Assembly: GCA_964247055.1 (NCBI GenBank) | Contig: OZ176052.1 | Location: 7,502,001 to 7,566,000 of the forward strand | DNA from: Paragordius varius | Taxonomy: Eukaryota; Nematomorpha | Length of the DNA: 64,000 bases | Reading direction: 5' to 3' | Shown here: positions 49,190 through 61,356 of the stretch, in pieces | How positions within the stretch are numbered: position 1 is the first letter of the stretch | Layout: each line of letters starts with the position of its first letter | Notes under the pieces: generated by a model | What the model was told of the DNA's origin: nothing | Seen by the model: only the letters and a program-made list of their open reading frames with translations | Database searches by the model: none | Translations under genes and position numbers: made by a program

Positions 49190-52100
49190 GGTAGACCCTA
49201 CCCATTAACCCATATGAAAAAGCGCTGAGTTGAATTCTTTGCTTTTATAGGGCAAATATTAGGAATCATTTTTGATATCATCGTTTCATGGGGTTTTCTA
49301 AAAAATACCTTAACACTAAATAATCGTTTTGTGATGGCGTATTATCAGGGGCATAAAGGCCCCAAATTAACGGTTGATTAAAAAAGCACGACCTTAATTT
49401 TTATCCAGTTACGGGTAATATTTCAAGCTTTTAATGAACTCGTATAACTTCATAAATTTCTGTAAATTAGTTCCAAAACATCGCAATTTCTATATAGGGG
49501 CAGAGTTTTTGGCGGGTAGCTCCTTACCCAAAGGGTAAAAAAGCGTTGGACAAAATTTTTGTCTTTATTTGGGGAATATCTGGAATTATTGGATTCCATA
49601 TATTAGACACATAGGTTTTCGGAAATTTGGCTCCAAAGACATGCTGTATCGATATGGTGTCGCAGTTTTATGCAGGTAGCACCCTAACCAGGGGCGAAAA
49701 CAAAAAAACGCTCGATTAAAATTTTCGCCTTAATTGTAATATCTAAGGTGACCAGACGTCCCGCTTTTGGCGAAACAGTCCCGCTTTCTCACACTTTGCC
49801 CGCGTCCCGCTGCGTTTTTGAAATGTCCCGCTTTTTCACGATTATAAAAAAAAATTATTTATCCGTTTAAATTTTTTATCATTAGTTATCTTTAAAATCT
49901 ATATTAATTTTAAATTGAGATTTTTTATTTTTTAATTAAAATATTTATTTTTTTCGAATATATATCATATGATTATACATTTTGCTTTCTAATCCTACTG
50001 CCAACATTATCAAAATACAAATAAATACCAAAAATCAGCTTATACGTTTACTCCAGAAAATTAAGGTAATAAAATATTTTTTTATACTAATATTTTAGTT
50101 ATATTACCTGCCAACATTATCAAAAAGACAAATTAATACAACAAATCGGTAGCTTTTACGTTTACTCCAGAAAATTAAGGCAATATAATATTTTTTTTAT
50201 TATAATAGTTTAAAAATATGAGTATAAAAAGAGGTTGTAAATTCAAGGATGAATTAATGAAAGAATCCTTTTATAAAAAAAACGAAGAACGAATCATTTG
50301 TTAAATGTTTTCTATGCGAAGGGGAATTTACCCTAGCACATGGCTGCAAGCATGATATTACAAAGCATATGAAAACACAGAAACATAAACAATGTTTAGA
50401 TATGGCGGCATCATCTTACAAAATGAGCGATTTTAAACCGCTTTTGGAGAAAGTAGAAAAGAATGGACTAGCCGAATGCGTTTTATCTTTTCACGCCGTT
50501 AATCACAATCATTCCTTTAGATCTATGAAATGTACCTCACAGGTTATTCCTGCCCGTACAAAGGCTGAAGCCATTGTATGCAATGTCCTTTCGTCACATG
50601 CATTTTCTGAAATACAAAAAGATTTGCTGACTGATGTATCAAATCAGGAAACAAAATTATTTCCCAGTTTAATAAGATATATTGATCCAGAAACCGGAAT
50701 TTAATTAAAATTTATTTTATTTCTCTACCCGGTGTAAATTCCGACATAATTTTTACTTCAATAATGAATATTCTAGAAAAAAATAATGACAAAATCATCG
50801 CATGCGCTGTCAACACCAATACGAACCTCGGTAGAAAAGCAAGGAGGGGAACAAAAAATAATTTTTATAAATTAGCAGATAATCTTAATCAAAACATTAT
50901 TGACGTTGGGTGTGCAGCGCAAACGCTATTCAAACAGCTGCTGATTTGTTACCCCTAGATGTGAAAAATGTAGTTGTTAAAATATATTTCTAATTTTATA
51001 TACACGGTACGAGTTGAAACGCTTAAGGAATTCTGTGAAAATGCAGAAGTTCAATATCAAAAAATGCTTGGATATTGCAAAACTTGTTGGTTAGCTCTTC
51101 TGCCAGCTCTCGAAACAATTTTAAAAATATCCTTTAAAATCGTTTTTTTTTCACAGGACAAACTTTGGAAAAGTTTTTTAAAAGTGATTCTTCAAAAATA
51201 TGGTTAGAATTCCTACATAATCAAGCTTCTCTCTTTCAACATGTTATTAAATTGATAGAAGGTGACAAAAATTCGGGAATCGAAGTAGCCAATGAAGTTA
51301 GGAACCGGAAATTCTAATGTCAAGAAAGGTTAGAAAATAATTTTTATCAGTAACCATCCGCAATATTATAAATAAGTTAGAAAAACAAGGCTTAATAAAT
51401 CCCCAAGATATCCTGTACCATATAAAAATGTTTTATACAAGCTGTAGATCATTTGGAAGATTGGACGGTGCAATTCAATGAAATTGATCATTTTCATTGG
51501 AGAACATTAAAACCAGAATTTAATTGGTGCGATGTTCAAAAATCATTTGGTTACATCTGCATCTCCCGGAAATTCCCAAAAATAACCTTTCAGAAAATGA
51601 TCTTTTTTTAGAAGTATCATTAGTTACAAAATATATTAATAATGAAACACTTAAATTATGGACAACAGAAAAAAATACAATGGAAAAGAAATGGTTAGAA
51701 ATGTTTCATCATTTTGAAACAAACTATGTTCCATAAAATAATATTTTTAAATTGTGTAATTTGCACTATCTTTACTTGGAACCAACGCTGCTACTGAGCG
51801 CGTTTTTTCCACAGTAAATCAGGTCTGGACATCGGAAAAATTAAATTTAAATGTTAAAACTTTAAAGACCATTTTATCTGTCAAATATAATTTGACAAAT
51901 TCTTGTGAAGATTTCTACAATATTTTAAAAAATTATGACAATCTGCTAAAACGCATTCACTCAACCAAGGAATAAAATATTTTTTATATTTATAATGTAT
52001 TTGTGTTAAAAATAAATAAATATTACAATAAATTTTTTGTATAAAAATTTTTGGTACCCCCCTCCATGCCCCCCCTTTCTCTGATTTGTCCCGCTTTTTC

Positions 52101-53520
52101 CTTCAAAAAATCTGGTCACCTTAGTATCTGAAATCATGACTTATTCCATATGCCGTGGGTTTTCGAAAAATTGCCTCAAAACCAATAAGTCATTCTATGG
52201 TGGCGCATTTTTCAGTGAAAGGGCCTAATTAAGGGGTATATAAAAATCACTCTACTTAAATTTTTGCCTTGTAACGGGTAATATTTCAAGCCCTTGTTGA
52301 TCTCATATGGCTTGATAAGTTTACTAAAATTTGCCTCCAAAGCCACGCTGTATCGATATGGTTACGCAGTTGTAGGCGCCCCCTACCCAGAGGCCAATGT
52401 AAAAAAGAAGTTCGATAAAAATGTTTGCCTTTATAGGAGAATACCTGAAATCATCATGCATTCCATATGTTCTTAATAGTTTTTGGAAGAATGGCATCAA
52501 AACTGAATAATAATTGAATGATAGCGCATTTTTTAGGGCGTAAAGGGCCTAATTGACGGCTAATTTAAAAAACCGCTCGACTTCAATTTTTACCTTTTAC
52601 GGGAAATAATTCAGGCCCTCATCAAACTTATATGGCCTGATAAGTTTTCTGAAAATTAACTCCTAAACAACGCAATTTTGATAGTGCAGTTTTAGGCGGG
52701 TAGCTCCCTACCCACAGGCTGACACAAAAAAGTGCATTAAAATGTATACCTTTTTACGTAGAATTCCTGGAATCATGATTGATTCCATATGCATTCATTA
52801 GTTTTTGGAAAAAATGCTTCAAATTAAATGTTATTCTATGGTGGCGCATTTTTACAGGGCGTGGAGGGCCTAATTAACGGCTAAGTTTAAAAACCGCACG
52901 ACCTAAATTTTTGTCTTGCTACGGGTAATATTTTAAGCACCTAATGAACTCATATGGCCTGATAGGTTTTATGAAATTTAGCCCCAAAGGCCGCTATTTA
53001 GATGTGGCAAGCCAGTTTTTAGCGGGTATCTCCTTACCCAGCAGCCAATATAAAAAACGCACGACTAAAATTTTTGCCTGCTTAACAAGGAATACCTGGA
53101 ATCCTCATTGAATTTTTACGGTCTCATACCTTGGGGGAAAAATAGATATAAAAAAATTATTTTTGTGGACTTGTTTTTTTTAAAAAATGACATTTTACGG
53201 GGGGGAGCGGGTAAAAAGAGGGCCTAAATATAAAATGCTAGCCAACTATGTTCGGCGCAATCGAAAAAAAGTAAAAAAAAATATATTGAAGATCGAATGG
53301 TCCAACACGTTTTCCGGAAAGTTGTCTCAAAGACACGATTTTTTAACCCGTTTTTTACACGGGGTGTGCCCGAACTGGGGGCCTAATTCAAAAAAGGGCG
53401 AAGCTATTGTCGGGGCATTCATTAATGATTATATTTTTTCGACATTTGGATTTGAATGGGTCTACCGGTTTTCCGGAACAAATCACAAAGCCAGCATTTT
53501 CCATTTTATAAATATATAGA
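49190..53520 (-). mobile_element. Large Helitron-family copy with expanded internal tandem repeats
   Basis: The minus-strand 5' end TCTATATATTTATAAAATGG is at 53520, preceded by A. The block 53100-53520 is the common Helitron 5' region (GGCGCAATCGAAAAAAAG, GGGGGAGCGGGTAAAAAGAG). Leftwards it passes into tandem units of about 165 bp of two alternating kinds, so a period of about 325-330 bp. Markers of one kind: TTTTAGGCGGGTAGCTCC (52693) and its relatives at 49517, 49677 and 53017. Markers of the other: GTAAAGGGCCTAATTGACGG-like blocks at 49356, 52220, 52541 and 52861. The usual CTAG 3' end was not found, so the left boundary is approximate. No helicase coding. Split by a hAT element at 49745-52121. 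Confidence 0.65.
49745..52121 (+). mobile_element. Decayed autonomous hAT transposon inserted in Helitron repeats
   Basis: Ends AAGGTGACCAGACGTCCCGC and TCTGGTCACCT are inverted repeats, flanked by TAATATCT (49737-49744) and TAGTATCT (52122-52129), 7 of 8 matching. About 2.38 kb. The coding strand is plus: start region at 50217 (MSIKRGCKFKDELMKE), a Cys/His finger (CFLCEGEFTLAHGCKHDITK, KHMKTQKHK), CAVNTNTNLGRKARRGTKNN, NIIDVGCAAQTLFKQL, and the hAT C-terminal dimerisation motif (GTNAATERVFSTVNQVW, then SCEDFYNILKNYDNLLKRI) ending in TAA at about 51975. At least five stops or frame changes interrupt it, so it is a pseudogene of a DNA transposase. TSDs and clear termini suggest moderate age. 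Confidence 0.88.
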
Positions 53521-53524
53521 TATA

Positions 53525-54085
53525 GATATCCAATTTACTAAATTTGTTAAAAACCGCAATTTTTACCTGATTAAAATGTCTGAAATACTTAAAAATTATT
53601 AATAATTAACAATGCAAAACATAAAAGACAAAAATCTAAAATCTACTTAAATTTTCACAAATATATATTTACCTGTGTTTTTTTGATTAGTAATAACAAC
53701 TATATAAAATTATAATACCAATATTAATTAATACAGGTATTTAGCATGTTGAAAAATATTTATTATTTAGGAATAATTAACATAAAAAATCTTAAAATAC
53801 GTATTTTACTATTTATTAATTTATCAAAGATAAAAACCCACAAAACGCATCTAAATACGTAACAACAATATTACAAATGTTAACATAAATTGCTATGATA
53901 TTCCCAAAATTTTACATTACAAAATATCCATCAAAATAAAGCCTATGTTAATTCTCACGTCAATCCTCTTTCATATGTGTACTACGAAATAATTTCGTGG
54001 GTCAGTATTTTACGCAGTGGATAAACCATATATGTTTTTTGACTGGCAATAAAATTACTGAACATGCATTAAAATGCATACTGTA
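53525..54085. mobile_element. Partial second copy of the foldback element (one arm end only)
   Basis: From TTACTAAATTTGTTAAAAACCGCAA-like sequence at 53533 through TATTTAGCATGTTGAAAAAT (53739) to TTAAAATGCATACTG at 54069-54083 next to TA. This matches 40300-40959 in order and orientation with about 10% visible change and small deletions. The other arm is missing. Its truncated side lies 5-10 bp from the 5' end of the Helitron at 53520. Confidence 0.75.
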
Positions 54086-54099
54086 TATTTAATCCATAT

Positions 54100-55690
54100 C
54101 TCATATTTAAAAATTAGCTTTAAATTTTATTTTTATATCGTCGCGTATTTTACAGAAGATGGATTCCACACTGCGGCTTAAAAAAACCCACTTTTAATTT
54201 GTTATAGCCTCATAACTTAGACAAAATATGCTTAAAAATCTATTTTTGATGGCGGGATATTAATGTCAGTTTAGAGCGGATAAATAGTTTCTAAATAAAA
54301 ACGGCGCCTATGTTCGGCGCATTGCAAAAAAATTAAAGTTGAACGGGTCTACACTTTATTCGGAACCCTTATATGCCATTTTGCCGGGTTTTTATAAAAA
54401 CCACATTATTCACGTATGGGGCAAACTAATAGATTAATCCAAAAAAATGGTTCGACTTGTCGGCGCATTCATTGAATCAAAATGAATTTGAATGGGCCTA
54501 GACTTTGACCGCAAGTCGGCATTTTATATTTATTAGTATCTATACTCTATCACACGTCGTTGTAAAATAGTCAAGATGTAATTTTACATAAACAATAAAA
54601 TGGAGATAAAAAATTGGATATAAGATTATGAGTTGAAAGCTTGAAAATAAAAATATCTTTACCATTACTGCGCATGTTTTCTCATTATCATGCAAACGCT
54701 TAAAATATTAACACATAAAAGCTATCAGACAAAAATCTATAAAAAGTTTAATATTATCTCTAAATTTTTATCCAAAATGGGCCAAAAACAGATGTCGACT
54801 AGGCTCAGGGGCATTCAAAAATATTTTGTGCCTTTATCCTCCCGGAAAATTTTACGGATTTTTTAAATATTCATAAATATAGATATGGATAGTGAAGATG
54901 AAATTGGTTAAAAAAAATTGTTTTTTCGGGACATAGTTTTTTAGCAAAATAGATTTTAGAAGCGCGGCTAAACACAGCGGCTACAAAAAGCGCAAAATAA
55001 ACATTTTTTTCCATATAAAATATAACTCAAAGCATTGAATTGATATGTTTATATCGAATATTAACCTGAGAGCCATTTTGGTGATGCATTTTACAGAGGA
55101 TGAAGCTACTCCGCTACTTATTTAAAAAGGGCGGTGAGTCAAAAATTTTTCCATATGGGATATAACTAAGCATTATCTATTCCATATGTTCTCATGGCTT
55201 TTATGAAAGTTGATTCAGCCACTTTTTATATGGTGGCGTTTTAACATATGGTCGGGCCTTAAGCAGCGGCTATTTAAAAAAAGCGATGATTAAATTTTCA
55301 TAGTTAGAATACTAAAATTACCATTTATTTTTAAGCATAACTTGAACTAAAATTTGCTTCAAAATTTATATATTTTCACGGGAAGAGCTCTTAAATACAC
55401 GGGCATATAACGTGGTCCAAATATGAACGCCGCATTCGTAAAAATTATAAAAAAAATCCATATATATTTTAAAGGGAATGGTTTTCTAGGAGACTATCTC
55501 AAAAACACGATTTTTGGCTATTAATTTTTTAATCAATGTTTTCGCACACGGTGGGCTTACAACGAGGGGATTATTAAGTAGCCCGACTATAGTCATCGCA
55601 TTAAAAAATTTCCATTTTTTAATTAGATGGGCCTAGGCCTACACATTTCCGGAAAATCTCGAAGCCAATATTCTTATATTTATTATTCTT
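54100..55690 (-). mobile_element. Older, diverged Helitron-family sequence
   Basis: Blocks such as GCGCCTATGTTCGGCGCATT (54304), TTGTCGGCGCATTCATTGAA (54458), GAATGGGCCTAGACTTT (54492) and ATGGGCCTAGGCCTACAC (55626) are decayed versions of the Helitron core seen in four younger copies. Two or more old copies seem to be run together. No ends can be assigned. Confidence 0.45.
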
Positions 55691-56281
55691 TTTTTAATCG
55701 GCCTTAGGTAGGGCTTCACCCCCAGTAAAAGGTATATAACGTGGTTTTTAAGCAAATTTTTGGATAAGTCAGGAGACCATATTGATTAGCTTTAGCTATT
55801 TCCAATATTAAAGCCAAAATATCCGTCTAGCGCTTTTTTAATAGCCATTGAGTATAATCAACCCTCTGAAAAAGGAGCCATTATATAAAAATAACTTGGC
55901 CTTAAAGTTCATTTTCGGATGTTAGAACCCTATATTGATTATATCATGGTTATAGCTATTTCTGGTGTAAAAATAAAAATCTTTATCCAGCGCTCTTCTT
56001 AGTTGTGGTATTGCTCCACCCTATGGTAAAAACCCCACCATATGAAAACGTGGATTCGATGCAAAATTCGTAGATAATATTTAGTTTTTTTTTATATTGA
56101 ATTTTGATATATTTATAAGGGATTTTTTCTCGCACATAAAATTATGCAACAAATATTCTAAAAACATTATACAATCACTAATGAATATTATTAGGTATTT
56201 TATCAAATATTGCATAGAATTGGAATTCATAATTTTTACAAAAATGTAATAATTTAATATGTGCATTTATATACAAATAGG
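55691..56281. other. Repeat-derived spacer
   Basis: Two similar segments (about 55735-55870 and 55885-56010, each with TAGCTATTTC...AAAATA...CCAGCGCT) look like tandem relics, family unknown. No coding signal. Confidence 0.3.
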
Positions 56282-57258
56282 TCATATTACTTCATCTTCA
56301 TTATCTCGTATTTTGGGTAAATTTAATGATGATTGTTTTTGTCGCCGCCGGCTGTTATTTTGATAAAAGGCTAAGGTTTGATTTAATTTAAGTTCGCGAA
56401 TCCCGCATTCGCGCAATTTTAACTTTAAATTTATTGAATCCTTTTTATATTTATCTATCGATTGATACAATGCCTGAGTTTTGTTTTTCAGTTCCTGTTG
56501 AAATTTTTGCGTGAGAGTTACCTTTAGGGTTCGTTTTTCGTTTTGCCAGCCTTTAGTATCACGTGTACGTAATTGTGTTAATTCGCCTACTTTAGCATGA
56601 TCTTTGGTTAAAGCTGCGGAACAGGTTTTTAATTTTTCCTCCAACGCGTTTTTACTTTTAATGCAATCATCAGACGATTTTTGTGATACATCACGTTCTC
56701 GCTCCACCAAACTTTTCAAACTCATCTTGAATGTAATATAAAATACATTATAAACAAAATGATGAGAAAAGTAAGCCTCAAAAGAGTTTTTTGCAGAGTT
56801 TGAATTATTCTACAAATACATGGAACCGGTTTCGAAATCGCATAATAAGAAGATGAATAGTATTCCTATTGCGATAATCATTATAGAGCCGATTTAAATA
56901 TATAAAAAAGAAACTAAAACCGATTCTGATTATCAGTACCGTTTTGAATCCAGTTACTTTTATCTTTGACAAAGGTAAATGCTGTTTAAAACTATATAAT
57001 TAGGATTAATCTATATATTACCCTTTGATCATACAGAATTTCCATTTGAGAATTCAAACTTCTTTTATCTGCCACACAATGGCGTACAAGCAATTTAAGT
57101 TCTTGAATTCTAAGGTATGCTTTTACGAAAGCCACCAAAAGTATGATTATACACACATAGTTTAAGGTTAATTGTGTACTGTGCGCTCGTATTCTATTTT
57201 TTCTGTGATTGAGTGTTCGCTTTTTATCATACATATTGATACTATCATCGCTTAACAT
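56282..57258 (-). CDS. Type II membrane protein with long coiled coil (unrecognised)
   Basis: Exons 57258-57022 and 56725-56282 join in phase 0 (intron 296 nt) to 226 residues ending in TGA. Residues 1-31 are basic and cytoplasmic-like, then a single span (about LNYVCIIILLVAFVKAYL), then a heptad-rich charged region (RIQELKLLVRHCVADKRSLN ... SKNALEEKLKTCSAALTKDH ... KFQQELKNKTQALYQSI) with spaced Cys residues, ending in a basic RRRQK patch and an acidic tail. Topology resembles GOLM1/CASC4-type Golgi proteins, but no sequence signature proves it. The start was chosen as the first ATG (57258); the frame is open upstream for 14 codons without another ATG. Confidence 0.75.
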
Positions 57259-58359
57259 AATGCCGGTTTCATAAATGCATTTATTTCCACATAGACCCAA
57301 TAAAAGGTGTCGGAGTTATAGATGGTGCGAAATGGATATTAAAGGGTTGTCGGAATATATTTTAAATCTCTTTTGTCACGTTTCGAACTCCAAGAAGGGA
57401 GTTAGTTTTAATCATAGTCATTTTATTATTATGCCGTTAATATAGAAAAATAGAAAATTATTTTCATATTATACAGGTTAAAAGAATATCGAAAAAATTG
57501 GCAGTAAAAGAATTTTTGCCAACAAGTTAGTTTATATTGCGAAAAATACCGGACTATGTGTCAAATTGCTGGAACTATAAGGAAATATTCTATTTTATAA
57601 TACATCGGTTCCGCAGGACATGGCGATCACAGTATATATTATGGATAAGATATAAGGATGCAAAAATAACGAAAAATGGATATAATTAAATAAAAAAAAT
57701 CATAAATGTTAAACGTAACAAAATTTAAAACCAATTAACCAATTTACTCTCTAAATTACTTTGTTAAAAATAAATTACTTGTTTAAATTAAAGTATTATG
57801 CAAATAAATTTTTAACTTTATTACAAATATTTGAAAGCGTAAATTTAAGTTATTATTAACCGCAAAACATTTTGTAAATATTATATAGTGGTGATGTCCA
57901 AAGCCTTGCTCTCTCCAAAAGAGCTACCAATAAAATAATGAAAGTATAAAAATTTGATATTTTAAATGTGAATAATTTTTTAGGATAACTAATCAAAATA
58001 TCATATTTTTAATATAAAAATTTTATTAAAGTTACCTGGTAAAAATAAAATTTGGTTTTAATTTAATAAATTATCTGCTTTTATCGATGGAAAAGAATGA
58101 CGTATTAATACTATTTTTCATTATTATATTGTCAAATGAGGATAGATTCAAGCTATCACATTTGGGATTTTTCACTTTTGACAATAAAAAAAATAATTTT
58201 TGGATATCTCAAAACTAATATCACGGAAATAATAAATTTTTTATATACTCATTTTTATCGACTTAGAACGGTATCATTTTTGTTGAATCGAATCAAGATA
58301 TGTATTTTTCGGCATATTATTTGCGTCCACAGTGTTACAAGCTACAAGATTTATGTTTA
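57259..58359. other. Intergenic, nothing recognised
   Basis: Upstream of the coiled-coil gene (its promoter should be here). AT-rich, random short frames, no repeat recognised. Confidence 0.35.
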
Positions 58360-58650
58360 AAGGGGGAATGTCCAACACATATGGCTTTGCGGGCCGCATT
58401 TTTAGAACAGCAGCCGCATTCGAAAAGTATATGGGCATTGACAAATATTTTAGTAGATTGTAAACAAAACTATTATTTATATTAACATTTTTGATAGTTC
58501 ATTGCCAATATTTGGAAAGATTTATTGAGAAAATTAGTTTAAGAAAATCAATTTTCCTACATTTTGTTAAATTTTGGATAAATTTTTAGCGGGCTGCAAA
58601 AATATTTTAAAGGGCCGCATGCGGCCCGCAGAGCCTTGAACAGCCCTGGT
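58360..58650. mobile_element. hAT-type MITE, old copy
   Basis: AAGGGGGAATGTCCAACACA at the left, GGCTTTGCGGGCCGCATTTT, ATGGGCATTGACAAATATTT, then GGGCCGCATGCGGCCCGCAG and GAACAGCCCTG at the right. Same family as 2097, 6459 and 36087. No matching target duplication. Confidence 0.6.
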
Positions 58651-58654
58651 TTGT

Positions 58655-58905
58655 GTGCGTGTTAAAAGCTGGTCGCTCTTAGCTTTATAAATAGGCTTTT
58701 TCCATCTCGGACGATCTTAGACTTTTGTTATTTAGGTAAGGGTAAGGCTTGTAACTGATTTAAGGATATCGAGCCACCGCTTTTTAAGGCGGTTTCTTTT
58801 GCGATACCGTTGACCAACCCAAGGAGAATGTTTTTCGCAGGGAATCGGATCGTAGAATGTGGCCTAGATATTTTAATTTCTTGTAGATTACCAGATCGTA
58901 AAGCA
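58655..58905 (-). mobile_element. LINE C-terminal fragment
   Basis: The minus strand reads YKKLKYLGHILRSDSLRKT and then, after a frame change, VGQRYRKRNRLKKRWLDILK and RPRWKKPIYKAKSDQL. This is the GHILR...KKRWLDxI...RxRWKK pattern at the C-terminus of RTE/Jockey-like LINE proteins. It is a family other than the two other fragments in the window. Broken by at least one frameshift and one stop. Confidence 0.65.
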
Positions 58906-59380
58906 AAAATTCTGGTTTGATGAAGTTAAGTATTAGAGATGGCGGCTTTCCAGGAAAAACCGAAAATATTCCGGAAGAACTACATTTGATAGAGTTATAT
59001 AATATGATACCACATTAAAATAAATGCCCTCATGAAATACACATATTCAATATAAAATTGTACGGATTTTCATGGTGCTTTTGGTTATGAGTCATATGAA
59101 AAAGGATTTTACTTTCATAGTAATTGCCGCATATTGAAAAAGCAAAATTAGCCCATATTATGTTAAATTTAAATTTTGGTAAAGTTTTTAAAAATTTAAA
59201 AATTAAATCAAACTGTATTCAAAAACAATCTCCCACAGTTGAGGGGGTGGCCGGATTTTATATTTTTTAATTTTATTTCAAAACTATAGGTATTTCAAAG
59301 TTATTTTTTTAAATAAACATAAAACAATCACCCATTTATAATTGGTCATGACCACGGTTTGGATTTGATTATTTTTTTAA

Positions 59381-59440
59381 TGCAAGGGTTGCATGGAGCG
59401 GAAGGGGCGCCCGAATTCCTGCACCGGGTGCCAGAAATGC
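59381..59440 (+). repeat. tRNA-derived SINE head fragment
   Basis: TTGCATGGAGCGGAAGGGGC and GCCCGAATTCCTGCACCGGG followed by TGCCAGAAATGC, a diverged copy of the SINE head at 48660. Confidence 0.4.
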
Positions 59441-59944
59441 TTTAGTTTTATATGTGGCATTAAATTTTAAACACAATAGGCTGTTTACTAAAATAAACGA
59501 ATAGCCTTAAAATATGTTTTAAAAGGATATATTTTGTTAATTTATAAGTTTCGACAAAATTATGTTAAACCGTATTTTTAATGAACAGTGTACCACCGTT
59601 TAGTAAAATTTTGTTAAGGCGTTTATGTTTTGTATCATTAGAGAAACGGTATAAAACACTCAAATATAATAATTAATTTATATGATTATACTGCTAAAAA
59701 TACCATAACCAAATAATGTCAGCCACAAATGTATATTTTTGAAACACATTTATAATTTATATGAAGAAGACTGGATTCCTAAATCGTAAATCAGAGATGA
59801 TAATCTTGAAAGGCATTTATTTAATGTTTCATATCATTAGAGAAATTTTTGTAAATTTTTTCCTACTTCCAAATGTCTTACGCTTTAACAAAATTGTTTT
59901 ATAAAAAATATACAGCTTAGAGCCTATTTTTTCTTTTTTTATTA

Positions 59945-60071
59945 AAGGGTAAGGACCTAAATTGTATTCGGACATGAGAAGGCTTTAACACTCGTCTGGC
60001 CAGGGCTGACAGTACTGTTGTAAAAATTCGGCAGTTCCGGGGTTTGAACTCTGGCACCCAGTGTAAGATAC
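59945..60071 (-). repeat. tRNA-derived SINE, minus-strand copy with B box
   Basis: On the minus strand: TCTTACACTGGGTGCCAGAG, then GTTCAAACC (60041-60049), a good pol III B box, then CGGAACTGCCG and a body with GCCCTGGCCAGACGAGTG and CATGTCCGAATACAATTTAG. The body matches 6405-6450. Joined with the A box at 48669-48680 this gives a tRNA-like head of about 60 bp and a unique body of about 90 bp. Confidence 0.6.
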
Positions 60072-60081
60072 CATTTATAAT

Positions 60082-61061
60082 ATCACCAAATAATTTGATT
60101 TACATTGTACAATTATTTCAAGAAATGACTGGGATGCCTTACAGTACTGCTTTTTGAAATGATGAAATAATATTTCATATATAATAGTGTGCCAAACTTA
60201 AGGTCGTTCCAAATTCGAAAAAAATATGAGAAGTGAAATTAACTGAAAAAACCGTTTTTTTGCTATGAAATTTTCATTTATAAATCCGATTGAAACTTTG
60301 AAAATCAATAGGATATAGTAAGCTATTTAGTGTGTTCCAATATGCACCGGCATTTATATTAAAGCGTCTAAAACACTAGTCGACAAATTTAAACATTTTT
60401 GAGCACCACCACTCAAAATTTTAAATTATGACTAATTTCAGGGTTCCAAAACCGAATCTGAAAAAATTTTTGATCCCCCAATCTGAATTTTGAGATATTG
60501 TAGGTTTTTCAATTTTTCAAAAACAAGAGAAAATCGAGAGAAAATTTAATATAACTTTATAATAAATAGTTATTATATTATCATATTAATTTCATTTAAT
60601 AAAGCGTGTTAAACTCTATGTTTTGAATATAAATATGTCATTTAGATATCAGGGAGAAAAAAATAGTATGGATATAAACGTCAAAATTTAGTCTTTTTTT
60701 AAAGTTAATTTTAAACACGTATAAATTTATATAAAAAAAATACTAACCTTCTATGGTTTAAATCTTCGCAGATAGGCTATATTTATTTTGTTGGATTTTG
60801 TTATTTCTACTACTTATTAGCTACTTTCTCTCCGGTTGATTCTTACAAAAAATATTCTTACTTATACCTAGTGGATATTATTTATCTCTAAAATGATTGG
60901 CTGAATTTTATTTGAATTTCAGTTATGTTTGGCCTGGATTATGGAAATATACCATTATAATTTTATAAACTGCCATCATTGAACTTATCTAATCTTCTTA
61001 TCCGATTACATGGTCAAATCTGTCTAACTCTATTCTGTGAATTGGTTCATGTCATTTTTAG
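60082..61061. other. Spacer with unjoined coding-like stretches
   Basis: Mostly AT-rich. From 60770 to 61055 several short frames look coding in composition (see the exon call at 61062), but they do not join under any normal splice arrangement I could find. 60180-60700 shows nothing recognised. Confidence 0.3.
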
Positions 61062-61230
61062 ATTTTGCTGAAGCTACTACCTTATATTGAACCTGACTCC
61101 TACCGGGCTTTAATTACATTATTGTATACCTTTGCCATATCTGGCATGATTATAGGATTGGTTCGGAGATTTTTGCAAGGCTTATGCAAGCCACCGGGAT
61201 ATACCCACATACCATATATAAGCCCTTTTT
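61062..61230 (+). CDS. Possible terminal exon of an unknown membrane protein
   Basis: After an acceptor (CATTTTTAG, ending 61061) the frame reads ILLKLLPYIEPDSYRALITL, LYTFAISGMIIGLVRRFLQG and LCKPPGYTHIPYISPF, then TGA. The G+C content is visibly higher than the surroundings and it contains one span and a Pro-rich end, both typical of coding sequence. Upstream fragments at 60770-60960 (GYIYFVGFCYFYYLLATF; LCLAWIMEIYHYN) may belong to the same gene but could not be joined. No family recognised. Confidence 0.35.
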
Positions 61231-61356
61231 GATTTTTAATACTCTTTGGCTCTTAGCAATATATTTTAATTCTATATTCTTGAAGTTTTATATCCTATTT
61301 TATTTAATACATATAATTTTTAATTAATATATCCTATAAATTGATATTTATTTATT

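Noticed and set aside
53187-53519. 110-residue open frame on the plus strand
   Set aside because: It lies in the conserved Helitron core, antisense to the element. The same core in other copies gives different frames, so it is chance.
61037-61061. 25-nt micro-intron before the candidate exon at 61062
   Set aside because: The GT...AG segment has the right size, but no upstream frame stays open and in phase across it.
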